Assembly: GCA_934293375.1 (NCBI GenBank)
Contig: CAKQYS010000004.1
Span: 1-64,000 of the forward strand
Length of the DNA: 64,000 nt
Reading direction: 5' to 3'
From: an uncultured Lachnospiraceae bacterium
GTDB taxonomy: Bacteria; Bacillota; Clostridia; Lachnospirales; Lachnospiraceae
The number at the start of each line of letters is the position of its first letter. Position 1 is the first letter of the stretch. The translations under genes and the position numbers were made by a program. Below the pieces are notes generated by a model. It had not been told where the DNA came from. It saw only the letters and a list, made by a program, of their open reading frames with translations, and ran no database searches. Below, piece after piece: positions 1-7,821 of this stretch.

Positions 1-10
1 GATCAATCAT
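1..10 (-). CDS. 5' end of a gene leaving the window on the left
   Basis: Only the first three codons (ATG ATT GAT) of a minus-strand gene lie in the window. The start is supported by a strong ribosome site, AAGGAGG, three bases upstream on the same strand. The product cannot be told. The AT-rich stretch to its right (about 30-150) would be its promoter region. Confidence 0.5.
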
Positions 11-149
11 GTACCTCCTTCTTCTGGAGACACACCGGTATGTCATATGTATGAATTCATATATCTATCATACCATAGGATTGTATAATGTCAATATAAA
101 ATATATATTTAATTCATATTATTATATACTGAGCATCCAAATTATACCA

Positions 150-415
150 TTCATCCCATGCATACCGGGCATCTTGTCGCTCCTGCCTCACAACATGGAT
201 ATACGGATATAAAGATAATTCATCCCTCGCATACTGAGTATCTTGTATTTCCGAGGAGGCAGGGATGATAGATCAAAGATTCCTCACATGTATACCAAAT
301 ATCTTGTATTCCAGAGAAGGCAGAGATGATAAATCAAGTATTTCTCCCTCGCATATCTGGTATCTTGCCGTTCCTGTCTCGCAGAACGGGTATTTTCACA
401 TAGAACCATATGATT
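150..415. repeat. Degenerate ~61-bp tandem repeat, four units
   Basis: Four diverged units share a core reading roughly cataC-x-GG-TATCTTG. The ATCTTG anchor recurs at 171, 240, 301 and 362, so spacings are 69, 61 and 61 bases. Each unit can form small hairpins, for example the CCTCG/CGAGG arms near 226-257 and CCGTTC/GAACGG near 368-390. The short open frames crossing it look accidental. The rest of the gene-free stretch 11-649 holds AT-rich sequence and the terminator at 504-535; nothing else was recognised. Confidence 0.5.
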
Positions 416-503
416 ACTCACATCCCTACAGAATGAAGCAGACAACAATTCCGAACATACCGCTTTCACACATCATCCGCCACCCAATCCCCTGCAGACA
501 AAA

Positions 504-535
504 GGCAGCCACAGATCTTTCGACCTATGACTGCC
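504..535 (-). terminator. Hairpin terminator after the Ig-like surface gene (copy A of a duplicated element)
   Basis: On the minus strand an 11-bp imperfect stem (GGCAGTCATAG / CTGTGGCTGCC) is followed by TTTTGT, as in a Rho-independent terminator. It lies 110 bases beyond the stop of the minus-strand gene ending at 649. A near-identical hairpin with the same flanks occurs at 6573-6604. Confidence 0.6.
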
Positions 536-648
536 TGATGCCGGGTATCATATTGATATGGACTCACATCTGTTTTATATTGCATACCGCATATGATACT
601 TTGTATTCATAATCATTTTCTACTTGCTCATATTTATTTCTGTATAGT

Positions 649-1782
649 TCATTTAAGAGTATCTTCATCATTTAATACACTTTGTAAATTAAAGTTTTTA
701 GGTGTTGGAACTATTGCAAATTCGTTTGTATCATCTTTTGATAATTTCGCATAATAATTTTGATAACCTGTTAATAATGTAATAAGATAAGAATAGTCAC
801 CATAATATATTTCATTTATACTTATAAATTTCAATTTATTACTTTCTAATGGAATATACATAGTTACCTTAAAAGTATTTCTATCTGTATCTTTTTTTGG
901 ATAATATATGATTTTATCAGAAACATCTTGACCATCATATTCAACAGTAACTTTTCCTAAAAAGTATAACAAAAGCTTTGTTTGATCATAATTTTTAAAT
1001 TTTGAATTATTTCCGATTCCAATAGATAACATATTAAGAGAATCAAAATTATCATAATACATAGACCATGATGTTCCATCAATAACTTCGTCAACTTTCA
1101 AACTTTTTGCAATGTTATATGTAATCCCATTAACTGTTACCTTTTCTATATCAGCATATTTTGATAAATCAGTAGAAGATGTTGGAGCTTCTGTAGTTGG
1201 TTCTTGAGTAGTTGGAGCCTCTGTTGTAGTTGGTGCTTCAGTTGTTGGTGACTGTGTTGTCGGAGTCTCAGTTGCAGGTGCCTCTGTCGCTGTTGTTGCA
1301 GCCGGCGTCTCAGTTGCCGGAGTCTCTGCCTTTTCTTCACGCACTGTAACATATCTTGTTTTCGTAGCTTTATTACCGGCTCGATCTGTTACTGTATAGG
1401 TAATCGCATATTTGCCAGTAGTATTAAATTTTACTGATTTATTACTTTGTATTTTCTTAGCAATGGCATTATATTTTTTCTTCCCTTTTTTCACAACTAC
1501 TTTTATTTTCTTAGTCACATTACCGTCTACATTATCTTTTGCCGTTACTTTCGATAATTTGACGGATTTTCCCTCAATCACCTTAATATTCTTCTGACCT
1601 TTGATCGTAATCACAGGTTTCTTCTTATCCTTCTTTTTCCCTGCGGCTTCCACTGTCTTCGCCGTGCCACGATAAGCCGGCACCGATGAAAACCCGGTTG
1701 CGATCGTTAATCCTAACATCGCAGCGACTGCGATCCCTTTTAACTTCTTTGATTTCATTTTTCTCTCTGCATGTGATACCAT
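649..1782 (-). CDS. Secreted Ig-like (DUF5011-type) protein with Thr/Pro/Glu linker
   Basis: Probable exported or cell-surface protein of 377 residues. The start at 1782 is chosen because GGGAGG lies 8 bases upstream; two earlier in-frame ATGs overlap or crowd that site. A basic stretch and hydrophobic segment ending near VPA form a signal peptide. Next comes a Lys-rich Ig-like domain with the YTVTDxxGN signature typical of DUF5011/HYR-like folds, then a low-complexity TEAPTT/TETPAT linker (about 50 residues), then a C-terminal domain I do not recognise. The DNA for that last domain (649-1140) is visibly more AT-rich than the rest, suggesting a swapped or imported module. It is divergent from the XRE gene at 1960, which may control it. 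Confidence 0.7.
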   Translation of the reverse strand: MVSHAERKMKSKKLKGIAVAAMLGLTIATGFSSVPAYRGTAKTVEAAGKKKDKKKPVITIKGQKNIKVIEGKSVKLSKVTAKDNVDGNVTKKIKVVVKKGKKKYNAIAKKIQSNKSVKFNTTGKYAITYTVTDRAGNKATKTRYVTVREEKAETPATETPAATTATEAPATETPTTQSPTTEAPTTTEAPTTQEPTTEAPTSSTDLSKYADIEKVTVNGITYNIAKSLKVDEVIDGTSWSMYYDNFDSLNMLSIGIGNNSKFKNYDQTKLLLYFLGKVTVEYDGQDVSDKIIYYPKKDTDRNTFKVTMYIPLESNKLKFISINEIYYGDYSYLITLLTGYQNYYAKLSKDDTNEFAIVPTPKNFNLQSVLNDEDTLK

Positions 1783-1836
1783 TTTCATTACCTCCCAATC
1801 CATATCATCAACCCAATCAACCTATAATAGGAACTT

Positions 1837-1959
1837 TATATGCAAATGATACCGTACTGAGTGTTGTTTTACAACTATTCAAGGTGCTGTTTTTGTGTTC
1901 CGATCTACTATAAAATATGACAAAGATATTATTTTATTCAGAAAGTGCAGGGGGAATTC
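1837..1959 (+). promoter_or_regulatory. Upstream region of XRE gene, copy A
   Basis: This stretch is clearly related to 6725-6847, the region in front of the second XRE gene. Conserved blocks include tactgagtgttgttttacaa (attgagtgctattttacaa in copy B), ctactataaaatatg, which holds a likely -10 (TATAAA), and the ribosome site with GGGAATTC before ATG. It lies between two divergent genes, so it probably holds promoters for both and a regulator site. Confidence 0.5.
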
Positions 1960-2304
1960 ATGGACATAGATGTAATTCAAAAGATCAAAGATTTAACAGC
2001 CGAACGAGGATGGACGGAATATCGTCTGGTAAAGGAATCCGGCATTGCGGCTTCTACCATATCCAATATCTTTCACCGCAATACCTTGCCGAATATTTTT
2101 ACCCTAGAAGCCCTTTGCAAGACCTTCGGCATCACACTGAGCCAGTTCTTTTCCAATGATGTTGTGCTGTATCCTTCTGCGGATCAGGAGGCAATCCTCT
2201 TAGAATGGTCTTACTTAAATACCGGGCAGCGTGAACGCCTACTGCAATTTCTGCAAAGCATGCGTGATCACAATCCCGAAGCAGCAAAATCCAAGCAGTC
2301 TTAA
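1960..2304 (+). CDS. XRE-family helix-turn-helix regulator, copy A
   Basis: A 114-residue DNA-binding protein. The N-terminal ~65 residues are a Cro/C1-type HTH (YRLVKESGIAASTISNIF, then LEALCKTFGITLSQFF), followed by a ~45-residue tail. The start at 1960 follows AGGGGG by five bases. It is almost the same protein as the one at 6848-7192, with a handful of substitutions. It is divergent from the Ig-like surface gene and convergent with the AraC gene, whose stop is four bases away. Auto-regulation and control of the divergent gene are likely by analogy only. Confidence 0.85.
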   Translation: MDIDVIQKIKDLTAERGWTEYRLVKESGIAASTISNIFHRNTLPNIFTLEALCKTFGITLSQFFSNDVVLYPSADQEAILLEWSYLNTGQRERLLQFLQSMRDHNPEAAKSKQS

Positions 2305-2308
2305 CCAT

Positions 2309-3256
2309 TCACGACCGTCCCAGTCTGCGGTATTCAAGCGGCTTCATCCCCGCATATTCCCGGAATATCTTTGCGAATCTGCCCTGATTGCAGTAGCCGG
2401 CCGCAGCGGCAATATCGGCGATCGAATCGTCCGTCTCCAGCAGTCTGCCGGCAGCATACTGCATCCTGCGTTCATGCATATAATCCGATACATTCCTGCC
2501 ATATACCATACGAAAATATTTCTTCAGGCTCGTCTCACTGACATGGAGCCGCCCGGCGATCTCCCGCATGGCAATATGCCGGCTCAGATCCGCCGTGAGG
2601 ATATCATGTGCCTGCTTCGACCATTCCGCCTGTTCTCTGGTCAGATTGATAAGACCCGGTGAAGCCAACGGACTGCCATGACAGTATGCATGCAAAAGCA
2701 GCCCGGTGCAGAGTCTCGCATACCCCAGATCCTCGCGGTCCGCCTGCAATAAATGCTTCCAGACAGACCGGACATCCTCCGAGCTGATCCCGATTCTGGC
2801 ATCGGTACGGCACTGCATATTCGTAAGCAGCCTGTCCATATCAATGGAAGCGCCCTGTAGGAGCTGTGTTGTCTGCAAGGTAAACATCTCCGGGAAAATG
2901 TATATCTCATATCCAAGATAATACGCTGACGGATAATAAAATCCACCTGCAACTGGGCTGCATCCTATACAGGTCAGCCCCGCACATACATAACTGTAAT
3001 TGGACTCCGACAGCTTAAACTCACATCTCCCATCCAGACAATGATTGATCGTGATGCACTCCGAGACCGGTATAATATCGGTGGAAGGGGCCGTGGTCGC
3101 ATGCACCTCATTCAGTGCCAGATAGATGCCCGGCACCACCGGATAGAGTGTGATCCGGATATCCCCCTCCGGCGTCTCCTGCCGGATGTGATGCACATGC
3201 TCAAAATCCCCAAATATCTTCTCAAAATCATACATGTCGGTCATCTGCTGTTCCAT
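2309..3256 (-). CDS. AraC-family transcriptional regulator
   Basis: A 315-residue regulator. The last ~100 residues carry the paired AraC HTH motifs (MREIAGRLHVSETSLKKYF and IADIAAAAGYCNQGRFAKIF, ending with the usual MKPLEYRR). The N-terminal ~200 residues are a divergent ligand-sensing region with no domain I can name. The start is supported by AAAGGA upstream. It is divergent from the hydrolase-feoAB operon starting at 3427 and may control it. Comparable AraC proteins sit beside iron genes in Firmicutes, but the effector here is unknown. Confidence 0.85.
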   Translation of the reverse strand: MEQQMTDMYDFEKIFGDFEHVHHIRQETPEGDIRITLYPVVPGIYLALNEVHATTAPSTDIIPVSECITINHCLDGRCEFKLSESNYSYVCAGLTCIGCSPVAGGFYYPSAYYLGYEIYIFPEMFTLQTTQLLQGASIDMDRLLTNMQCRTDARIGISSEDVRSVWKHLLQADREDLGYARLCTGLLLHAYCHGSPLASPGLINLTREQAEWSKQAHDILTADLSRHIAMREIAGRLHVSETSLKKYFRMVYGRNVSDYMHERRMQYAAGRLLETDDSIADIAAAAGYCNQGRFAKIFREYAGMKPLEYRRLGRS

Positions 3257-3426
3257 TGTGTTTCCTTTCGCTAAAAAAGCCTTTTTCTGTTTATTCTACC
3301 AAATTCCATAATATTTTCAATACCATCAAAGTGCTAAACAGTCCTTTTCTTTGTCAAATGTGCATAGATTTCTTTTCTATGTATGCCTAAAATGACAGAT
3401 ATAAGATCAGAAAGGATGGAGTGCAA

Positions 3427-4347
3427 ATGAAAGCAAAAAAGAAATTATGGCTCAAAATCATCAGCAGCATTGTCGGTGCCATCCTGGTACTTGTACTTGG
3501 CATTGCCGCATACTTATCCATCAGCATCCGCAATGCATTCCGGGATATTGACACAGAGACGGTGACAGATACGCCGCTTAAAATCGATACCTATGGGGAT
3601 CCGCAGAACCCTTCCATGCTGATGATACACGGCATGTATATGGACGGCAGTTCTCTGGAGGCTGAGATTACAGAGCTTAAGCAGGACTATTACCTGATCG
3701 TACCGACCAATCATGGTTCGGACGGTGCCACCGAAACCACCTTCGACTCCTTCGACAGCGAGTGTGCCGATATGGAGGACTACATTCAGGAAAATCTGGA
3801 TGGACATCTCGACTATGCCTACGGCATTTCGATGGGAGCAACAACCCTTTACAATCTGCTGCAGCGAAACAACATTGAAATTGGCACCGCCATTTTAGAC
3901 GGGCTGTATGTAGCGCATCAGGGAAAATTTGCAGCCTATTTTACTGCAAAAATGATGTATCCGATGCAGCAGGCAGTCAGCAGGGGCGAGGATTTTGAAG
4001 TACCGTCCATGATGAAAATGTCCGCCGAGCAAATGGGCTATGACAAAAACAATGCAAAATCCATGTATGAGCATACATTTACCACGACGCCGATCACCTA
4101 CCGCAATATGCTTCGGATCGCCTATGCGAATTATACCTATGAAATTGATCCGTCTGTCACGATCGATCATACCAAGGTATATCTGTGGTGCGGAAGCCGG
4201 GAGCCGTATGCCCTGCAGTCAAATGAGATTGTGAAACCACAGATCAAACAGTACGAGGAAAAAGTATTTGACGGTTATGCGCATGCAGAGCTTGTTATGT
4301 CACATGCAGAGGAATGCGTCAAAGAGATACGGGCGGTTGCCAAATAA
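3427..4347 (+). CDS. Membrane-anchored alpha/beta hydrolase
   Basis: A 306-residue hydrolase with an N-terminal membrane anchor (residues ~8-28) and an extracytoplasmic alpha/beta-hydrolase fold. Visible elements are the oxyanion HG motif (MLMIHGM), the nucleophile elbow GISMG, and a late His in GYAHAELV. A GTG at 3421 is also possible, but the ATG at 3427 is better spaced from GGATGGAG. The substrate is unknown; esterase or lipase-like activity is the family default. It is first in a likely operon with feoA, 23 bases downstream. A link to iron, for example siderophore ester cleavage, is speculation. Confidence 0.75.
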   Translation: MKAKKKLWLKIISSIVGAILVLVLGIAAYLSISIRNAFRDIDTETVTDTPLKIDTYGDPQNPSMLMIHGMYMDGSSLEAEITELKQDYYLIVPTNHGSDGATETTFDSFDSECADMEDYIQENLDGHLDYAYGISMGATTLYNLLQRNNIEIGTAILDGLYVAHQGKFAAYFTAKMMYPMQQAVSRGEDFEVPSMMKMSAEQMGYDKNNAKSMYEHTFTTTPITYRNMLRIAYANYTYEIDPSVTIDHTKVYLWCGSREPYALQSNEIVKPQIKQYEEKVFDGYAHAELVMSHAEECVKEIRAVAK

Positions 4348-4370
4348 CATATAACACAGGAGGAATCATT

Positions 4371-4601
4371 ATGAAGCTATCAGAAGCAAATGCCGGTGAT
4401 ACCGGATATGTCAGCCATGTGACCGGCAGTCATCATCTGCTGTCACGCCTGATCGGCATAGGCATTGTCGAGGGCAGTGAAATCCGGGTCATCCAGAATA
4501 GCAAGGGACAGCCGGTGCTCTTTTATTGCAAGGACTCGGTGATCGCACTGAGCAAAATGGATTGTGACAAAATCGAGATCACAGGAGGTACAAACAAATG
4601 A
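4371..4601 (+). CDS. feoA: FeoA, ferrous iron transport accessory protein
   Basis: A 76-residue SH3-like FeoA protein with the family pattern G(D)xGYVSHV...RLIGIGIVEGSEIRVIQ...PVLFYC..SVIALS. FeoA proteins bind and modulate the FeoB permease at the cytoplasmic face. The start at 4371 has AGGAGG seven bases upstream. The stop overlaps the feoB start in an ATGA, indicating translational coupling. Confidence 0.9.
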   Translation: MKLSEANAGDTGYVSHVTGSHHLLSRLIGIGIVEGSEIRVIQNSKGQPVLFYCKDSVIALSKMDCDKIEITGGTNK

Positions 4602-6538
4602 GTAAAACGATTGCACTGCTGGGGCAGCCCAACTCCGGCAAATCAACTGTATTTAACGGGCTTACCGGCTCGCATCAGCATGTTGGAAACTGGCCCGGCA
4701 AAACAGTGGAGTGTAAGGAGGGCACCTTCTGCTACCAGAACACCGAATACCATATCATTGATCTGCCCGGCAGCTACAGTCTGTCTGCCGGTTCCGATGA
4801 GGAGCGGATCACTTCGGAATACATAGAATCCGGCAAGGCTGACCTGATCGCCATTTTGGTGGACAGCTCGCAGCTTGCACGATCCCTTTATATGTATACC
4901 GATTTTCTTGGAACGAAGACACCTGCCGTCCTGATCCTGAATCTGATGGATGTCGCCGAAAGCAAGGGCATCCGGGTGGATGCCCAGAAGTTAAGCGATA
5001 GACTCGGCATTCCCGTCATCGGCTTTGTCGCCTCAGATCACAGACGCTACGATGCGTTAAAGGAGATGCTGACCGGAGCGATCTCCAAGGGTTCGGTTGC
5101 AGAGCAGGCAGAACTGATCTCCTATTATCAGCAGGATACCGGGATTGCATGGGATTGTCTCACAGCACAGCTGGAGGACACAGCATTATATACAAAGGAA
5201 AAGCTTGCCATCGGAAAGCTGGAAGCCTCAGATCAGGGGCTGATGCATTCCGGCTCGTTGAAATATCAGTATATCGATTCCCTGCTTGCAGCAGCCGTTA
5301 CCAAATCGACGGCGACCCCTGCCTTATGCAGCTTTGACAAAAAGGCGCTGGGCAGACACAGCGGCAAATGGATCGCCATCGGTATCATCGTGGCGGCCCT
5401 GTCGATCGCCATGGTGATTGCTGCACCGGTCATGGGACTGGGCTTCGGTTTCGCCGCTGTCATCAGCGGACCTTTGGAAGCCCTGATGACGGCATGGCAT
5501 GTGTGGGGACCACTTGCAGAGCTAATCTATGTCGTACTGCCAAATGTACTCGCCTTCACAATTGCAATGGCAGGCTTCGTATTGGGCGTTACCTTTGTAT
5601 TTGCCCTGATCGAGGATGTCGGTTATATGGCGCGTATCTCGGTTGTCTTCAACGCTGCCATGGAGCGACTCGGACTGCAGGGAAAGAGCATCTGTTCTCT
5701 GCTGATGAGTATGGCATGTAACATGGCGGGCGTTGCCGGAAGCCGTGTCATCGACAGTGCCGGACAGCGGTTTCTGACCATGATTCTGGTATGGAGCATT
5801 CCCTGTGCCACCACACTGTCACTCGCACCGATGCTTGCAACGGTATTCTTCGGACCGTCAGGTGCCATCCTGATTGCCCTTGCCATGCTGTTTGTTACGA
5901 TCTGCTCTCTGTTTCTGGCCTCCAGAATCTTCAAAGACAAGCTGATCCATGCAGACGATCGATGCGGCATTGTCATGGAACTGCCACCGTACCACAAACC
6001 AAAATGGGGACACATTGTCCGCACGACCTTAAACAAAGCAAAGGATATCTTTATACGGGCGTTTCGTATGATCATGCTGGTATCGGTTATCTTTTATCTG
6101 CTTTCCTACAACTGGTCAGGCTCCGGTGGGATCCTCACGGCGATCGGGCAGGCGATCGAACCTGTCACCCTGCAATTTGGCATGACCTGGCAGATGTTTA
6201 TGGCATACATATCCTCCATGCTCACCAAGGAATCCCTTCTTGGCGTCATCAATGCCTTATACAGCAATACGGATATGGTAAATGCTGCATTCAATGCCAA
6301 ATCGATCGGCATGACAGAGAGCATGATGGCACTGCTGCCACAGATCATTACCAAGCCACAGGCACTCGGCTTCATTATGGCGATTGTATTTAATGTGCCT
6401 TGCTCCATGACGGTTGCGGCAACCTTCCGCGAAAATCACTCGAAGAAATGGATCGTGCTTTCTGTGATCTATTACCTGATTTTCTCGCTGCTGCTTGCCT
6501 TTCTGTTCTATCATATAGGTCTTTGCATCTGGTCATAA
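4598..6538 (+). CDS. feoB: FeoB-type Fe(II) transporter, divergent short form
   Basis: A 646-residue membrane GTPase-permease for ferrous iron. The N-terminal G domain shows G1 GQPNSGKST (residues 9-17), DLPG (55-58) and NLMD (115-118). The C-terminal part has the Nucleoside-recognition/Gate segments of FeoB. It is shorter than usual (700-830). Its first Gate motif reads CNMAGVAGSR where classical FeoB has CNVPAI-type sequence, so the conserved Pro is missing; the second reads SIPCATT instead of FIPCGAK. It may therefore be a divergent subfamily with altered metal choice. It is coupled to feoA; the next hairpin is at 6573-6604. Confidence 0.88.
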   Translation: MSKTIALLGQPNSGKSTVFNGLTGSHQHVGNWPGKTVECKEGTFCYQNTEYHIIDLPGSYSLSAGSDEERITSEYIESGKADLIAILVDSSQLARSLYMYTDFLGTKTPAVLILNLMDVAESKGIRVDAQKLSDRLGIPVIGFVASDHRRYDALKEMLTGAISKGSVAEQAELISYYQQDTGIAWDCLTAQLEDTALYTKEKLAIGKLEASDQGLMHSGSLKYQYIDSLLAAAVTKSTATPALCSFDKKALGRHSGKWIAIGIIVAALSIAMVIAAPVMGLGFGFAAVISGPLEALMTAWHVWGPLAELIYVVLPNVLAFTIAMAGFVLGVTFVFALIEDVGYMARISVVFNAAMERLGLQGKSICSLLMSMACNMAGVAGSRVIDSAGQRFLTMILVWSIPCATTLSLAPMLATVFFGPSGAILIALAMLFVTICSLFLASRIFKDKLIHADDRCGIVMELPPYHKPKWGHIVRTTLNKAKDIFIRAFRMIMLVSVIFYLLSYNWSGSGGILTAIGQAIEPVTLQFGMTWQMFMAYISSMLTKESLLGVINALYSNTDMVNAAFNAKSIGMTESMMALLPQIITKPQALGFIMAIVFNVPCSMTVAATFRENHSKKWIVLSVIYYLIFSLLLAFLFYHIGLCIWS

Positions 6539-6572
6539 AAGCGACTCCGGCAATCAAACCCTACAGACAAAA

Positions 6573-6604
6573 GGCAGCCATAGATCTTTCGAACTATGGC
6601 TGCC
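6573..6604 (-). terminator. Orphan hairpin, copy B of the duplicated element
   Basis: The stem GGCAGCCATAG / CTATGGCTGCC is perfect, with TTTTGT after it on the minus strand. It matches 504-535 including flanks (cagacaaaaggcagcc on one side, gccgggtatc on the other). No intact minus-strand gene ends here, so it is best explained as the terminator of the decayed gene at 6594-6689. It could incidentally serve as a 3' stabiliser for the feoAB mRNA, whose stop is 35 bases upstream. Confidence 0.5.
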
Positions 6605-6689
6605 TGACGCCGGGTATCTCATTGGTATTTATATTTTTATATCTCGAAATCTTCGTCTGCAAATGGTACCCGGTTTTCTTAATTTTCAT
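6594..6689 (-). pseudogene. Remnant of a second Ig-like surface-protein gene
   Basis: The sequence around 6683-6708 (attttcataacctctcgatc) aligns with the start region of the surface gene at 1775-1798 (attttcattacctcccaatc), including its ribosome site and ATG AAA AT. From that ATG only 31 codons stay open before a TAG inside the copy-B terminator. The layout terminator / short minus frame / XRE is the same as in 504-2304 but lacks about 1.1 kb. I infer a duplicated locus that lost nearly all of the surface gene by internal deletion. Confidence 0.4.
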
Positions 6690-6847
6690 AACCTCTCGAT
6701 CTATTCAAACAGATGTAGAAGCTCCTACAAATAATAATACCATATTGAGTGCTATTTTACAATCTTTTGCAGTACTGTTTTTGTTATCCAAACTACTATA
6801 AAATATGTCTAAGATACTACTTGATTCAGAAAATGAAGAGGGAATTC

Positions 6848-7192
6848 ATGGACATAGATGTAACTCAAAAAATCAAAGATTTAACAGCAGAAAGAGGATG
6901 GACGGAATATCGGCTGGTAAAGGAATCCGGCATTGCAGCTTCTACCATATCCAATATATTTCATCGCAATACCTTGCCGAATATTTTCACTTTGGAAGCC
7001 CTATGCAATACCTTTGGCATCACACTGAGCCAGTTCTTTTCCAATGATGTTATGCTATATCCTTCTGCAGATCAGGAAGCGATCCTGTTAGAATGGTCTT
7101 ACTTAAATACCGGGCAGCGTGATCGCCTGCTGCAGTTTCTGCAAAGCATGCGTGATCACAATCCTGAAACTTCAGAATCTGATCCTACATAA
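6848..7192 (+). CDS. XRE-family helix-turn-helix regulator, copy B
   Basis: A 114-residue paralogue of the regulator at 1960-2304, with the same HTH helices and recognition segment (ASTISNIFHRNTLPN). Differences are conservative (for example C-K to C-N in the LEALC segment, and the last few residues). The start at 6848 has GAGGG then AATTC before ATG. Both copies probably bind the same operator, since the upstream regions are also related. A good terminator follows directly. Confidence 0.85.
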   Translation: MDIDVTQKIKDLTAERGWTEYRLVKESGIAASTISNIFHRNTLPNIFTLEALCNTFGITLSQFFSNDVMLYPSADQEAILLEWSYLNTGQRDRLLQFLQSMRDHNPETSESDPT

Positions 7193-7238
7193 AAACTCTG
7201 TGACCGGGTATTCCCCAGATCACAGAGTTTTCTTTTTT
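7193..7238 (+). terminator. Rho-independent terminator after XRE copy B
   Basis: The arms AACTCTGTGA (7194-7203) and TCACAGAGTT (7220-7229) form a perfect stem followed by TTCTTTTTT. Confidence 0.85.
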
Positions 7239-7251
7239 ACATATTCTCATC

Positions 7252-7403
7252 CTATGATTTCTTTCTATACTTCACCAGAATCGGCACCAGTTTATATTTG
7301 CAGTCATGGCAAAGGATTCATACTGTAATATATAGGTGTAAATCAATACAAATAACACGATCAGTAATCGTACGATCATGATATCGTAAATTGATATCTT
7401 CAT
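7252..7403 (-). pseudogene. Possible frameshifted small membrane protein gene
   Basis: From an ATG at 7403 (MKISIYD...) the frame encodes a hydrophobic helix (MIVRLLIVLFVLIYTYILQY) and stops at 7302. Shifting by one base near 7307-7311 (a CCTTTGCC run) gives a tail with a CxxC pair and basic end, CHDCKYKLVPILVKYRKKS, stopping at 7252. The two halves together look like a ~50-residue one-TM, CxxC protein broken by a single-base indel. No strong ribosome site is seen. It may equally be chance. Confidence 0.3.
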
Positions 7404-7487
7404 CTTAAAACCAGAAATATTTTCTTAGGCACCATTTGCGTACACATGCATACTATGAAGTGTAAAGTATTTTAGGAGGACTCAATT

Positions 7488-7721
7488 ATGAGCGATTTAG
7501 CAGCAACCGGATGTGGTGGAGGATGCGGCTCAGGCTTTGGCGGCAACTCATGTCTGTGGATTATCATTTTACTGTTCTGCTGTGGTAACTGTGGTGGAGG
7601 ATGTGACGGCGATGGTTTCTTCGGCAATGGAAATGGATGCTGTGACATCATCTGGATCCTGTTACTCTTAAGCTGCTGCTGTGGCAACAACTCTAATTCA
7701 GGATGTGGCTGTGGCTGCTAA
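7488..7721 (+). CDS. Cys/Gly-rich small protein (chorion-like high-cysteine type)
   Basis: A 77-residue protein with about 19 cysteines and many glycines. It has two hydrophobic patches (LWIIILLF and IIWILLLL) flanked by CCGNCGGGC and CCCGN clusters and ends CGCGC. It resembles the small Clostridia proteins annotated as chorion-class high-cysteine proteins, whose function is unknown; spore-coat, membrane or metal-binding roles are guesses. A strong ribosome site (AGGAGG, 8 bases) supports translation. It stands alone, with a hairpin (AATCTCAT/ATGAGATT) right after the stop. Confidence 0.75.
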   Translation: MSDLAATGCGGGCGSGFGGNSCLWIIILLFCCGNCGGGCDGDGFFGNGNGCCDIIWILLLLSCCCGNNSNSGCGCGC

Positions 7722-7771
7722 TCTCATTTGTCAATGAGATTACACTGACAAGATGCTCCGGCATCTAAAAA

Positions 7772-7813
7772 AGGGGCTGTCACCTTAACTTCCCGTGTTA
7801 AGATGCAGTCCCT
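7772..7813 (-). terminator. Terminator for tyrA
   Basis: Arms 7772-7789 and 7796-7813 pair with one bulge and a G-U pair; on the minus strand the stem is followed by TTTTTT. It lies 9 bases past the tyrA stop and may also stop transcripts of the Cys-rich gene. Confidence 0.75.
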
Positions 7814-7821
7814 ATTTCTGA

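Noticed and set aside
6573..6604. Riboswitch-like conserved element between feoB and XRE
   Set aside because: The duplicated structure is more simply a terminator with a T tract on the minus strand, matching the one after the intact surface gene.
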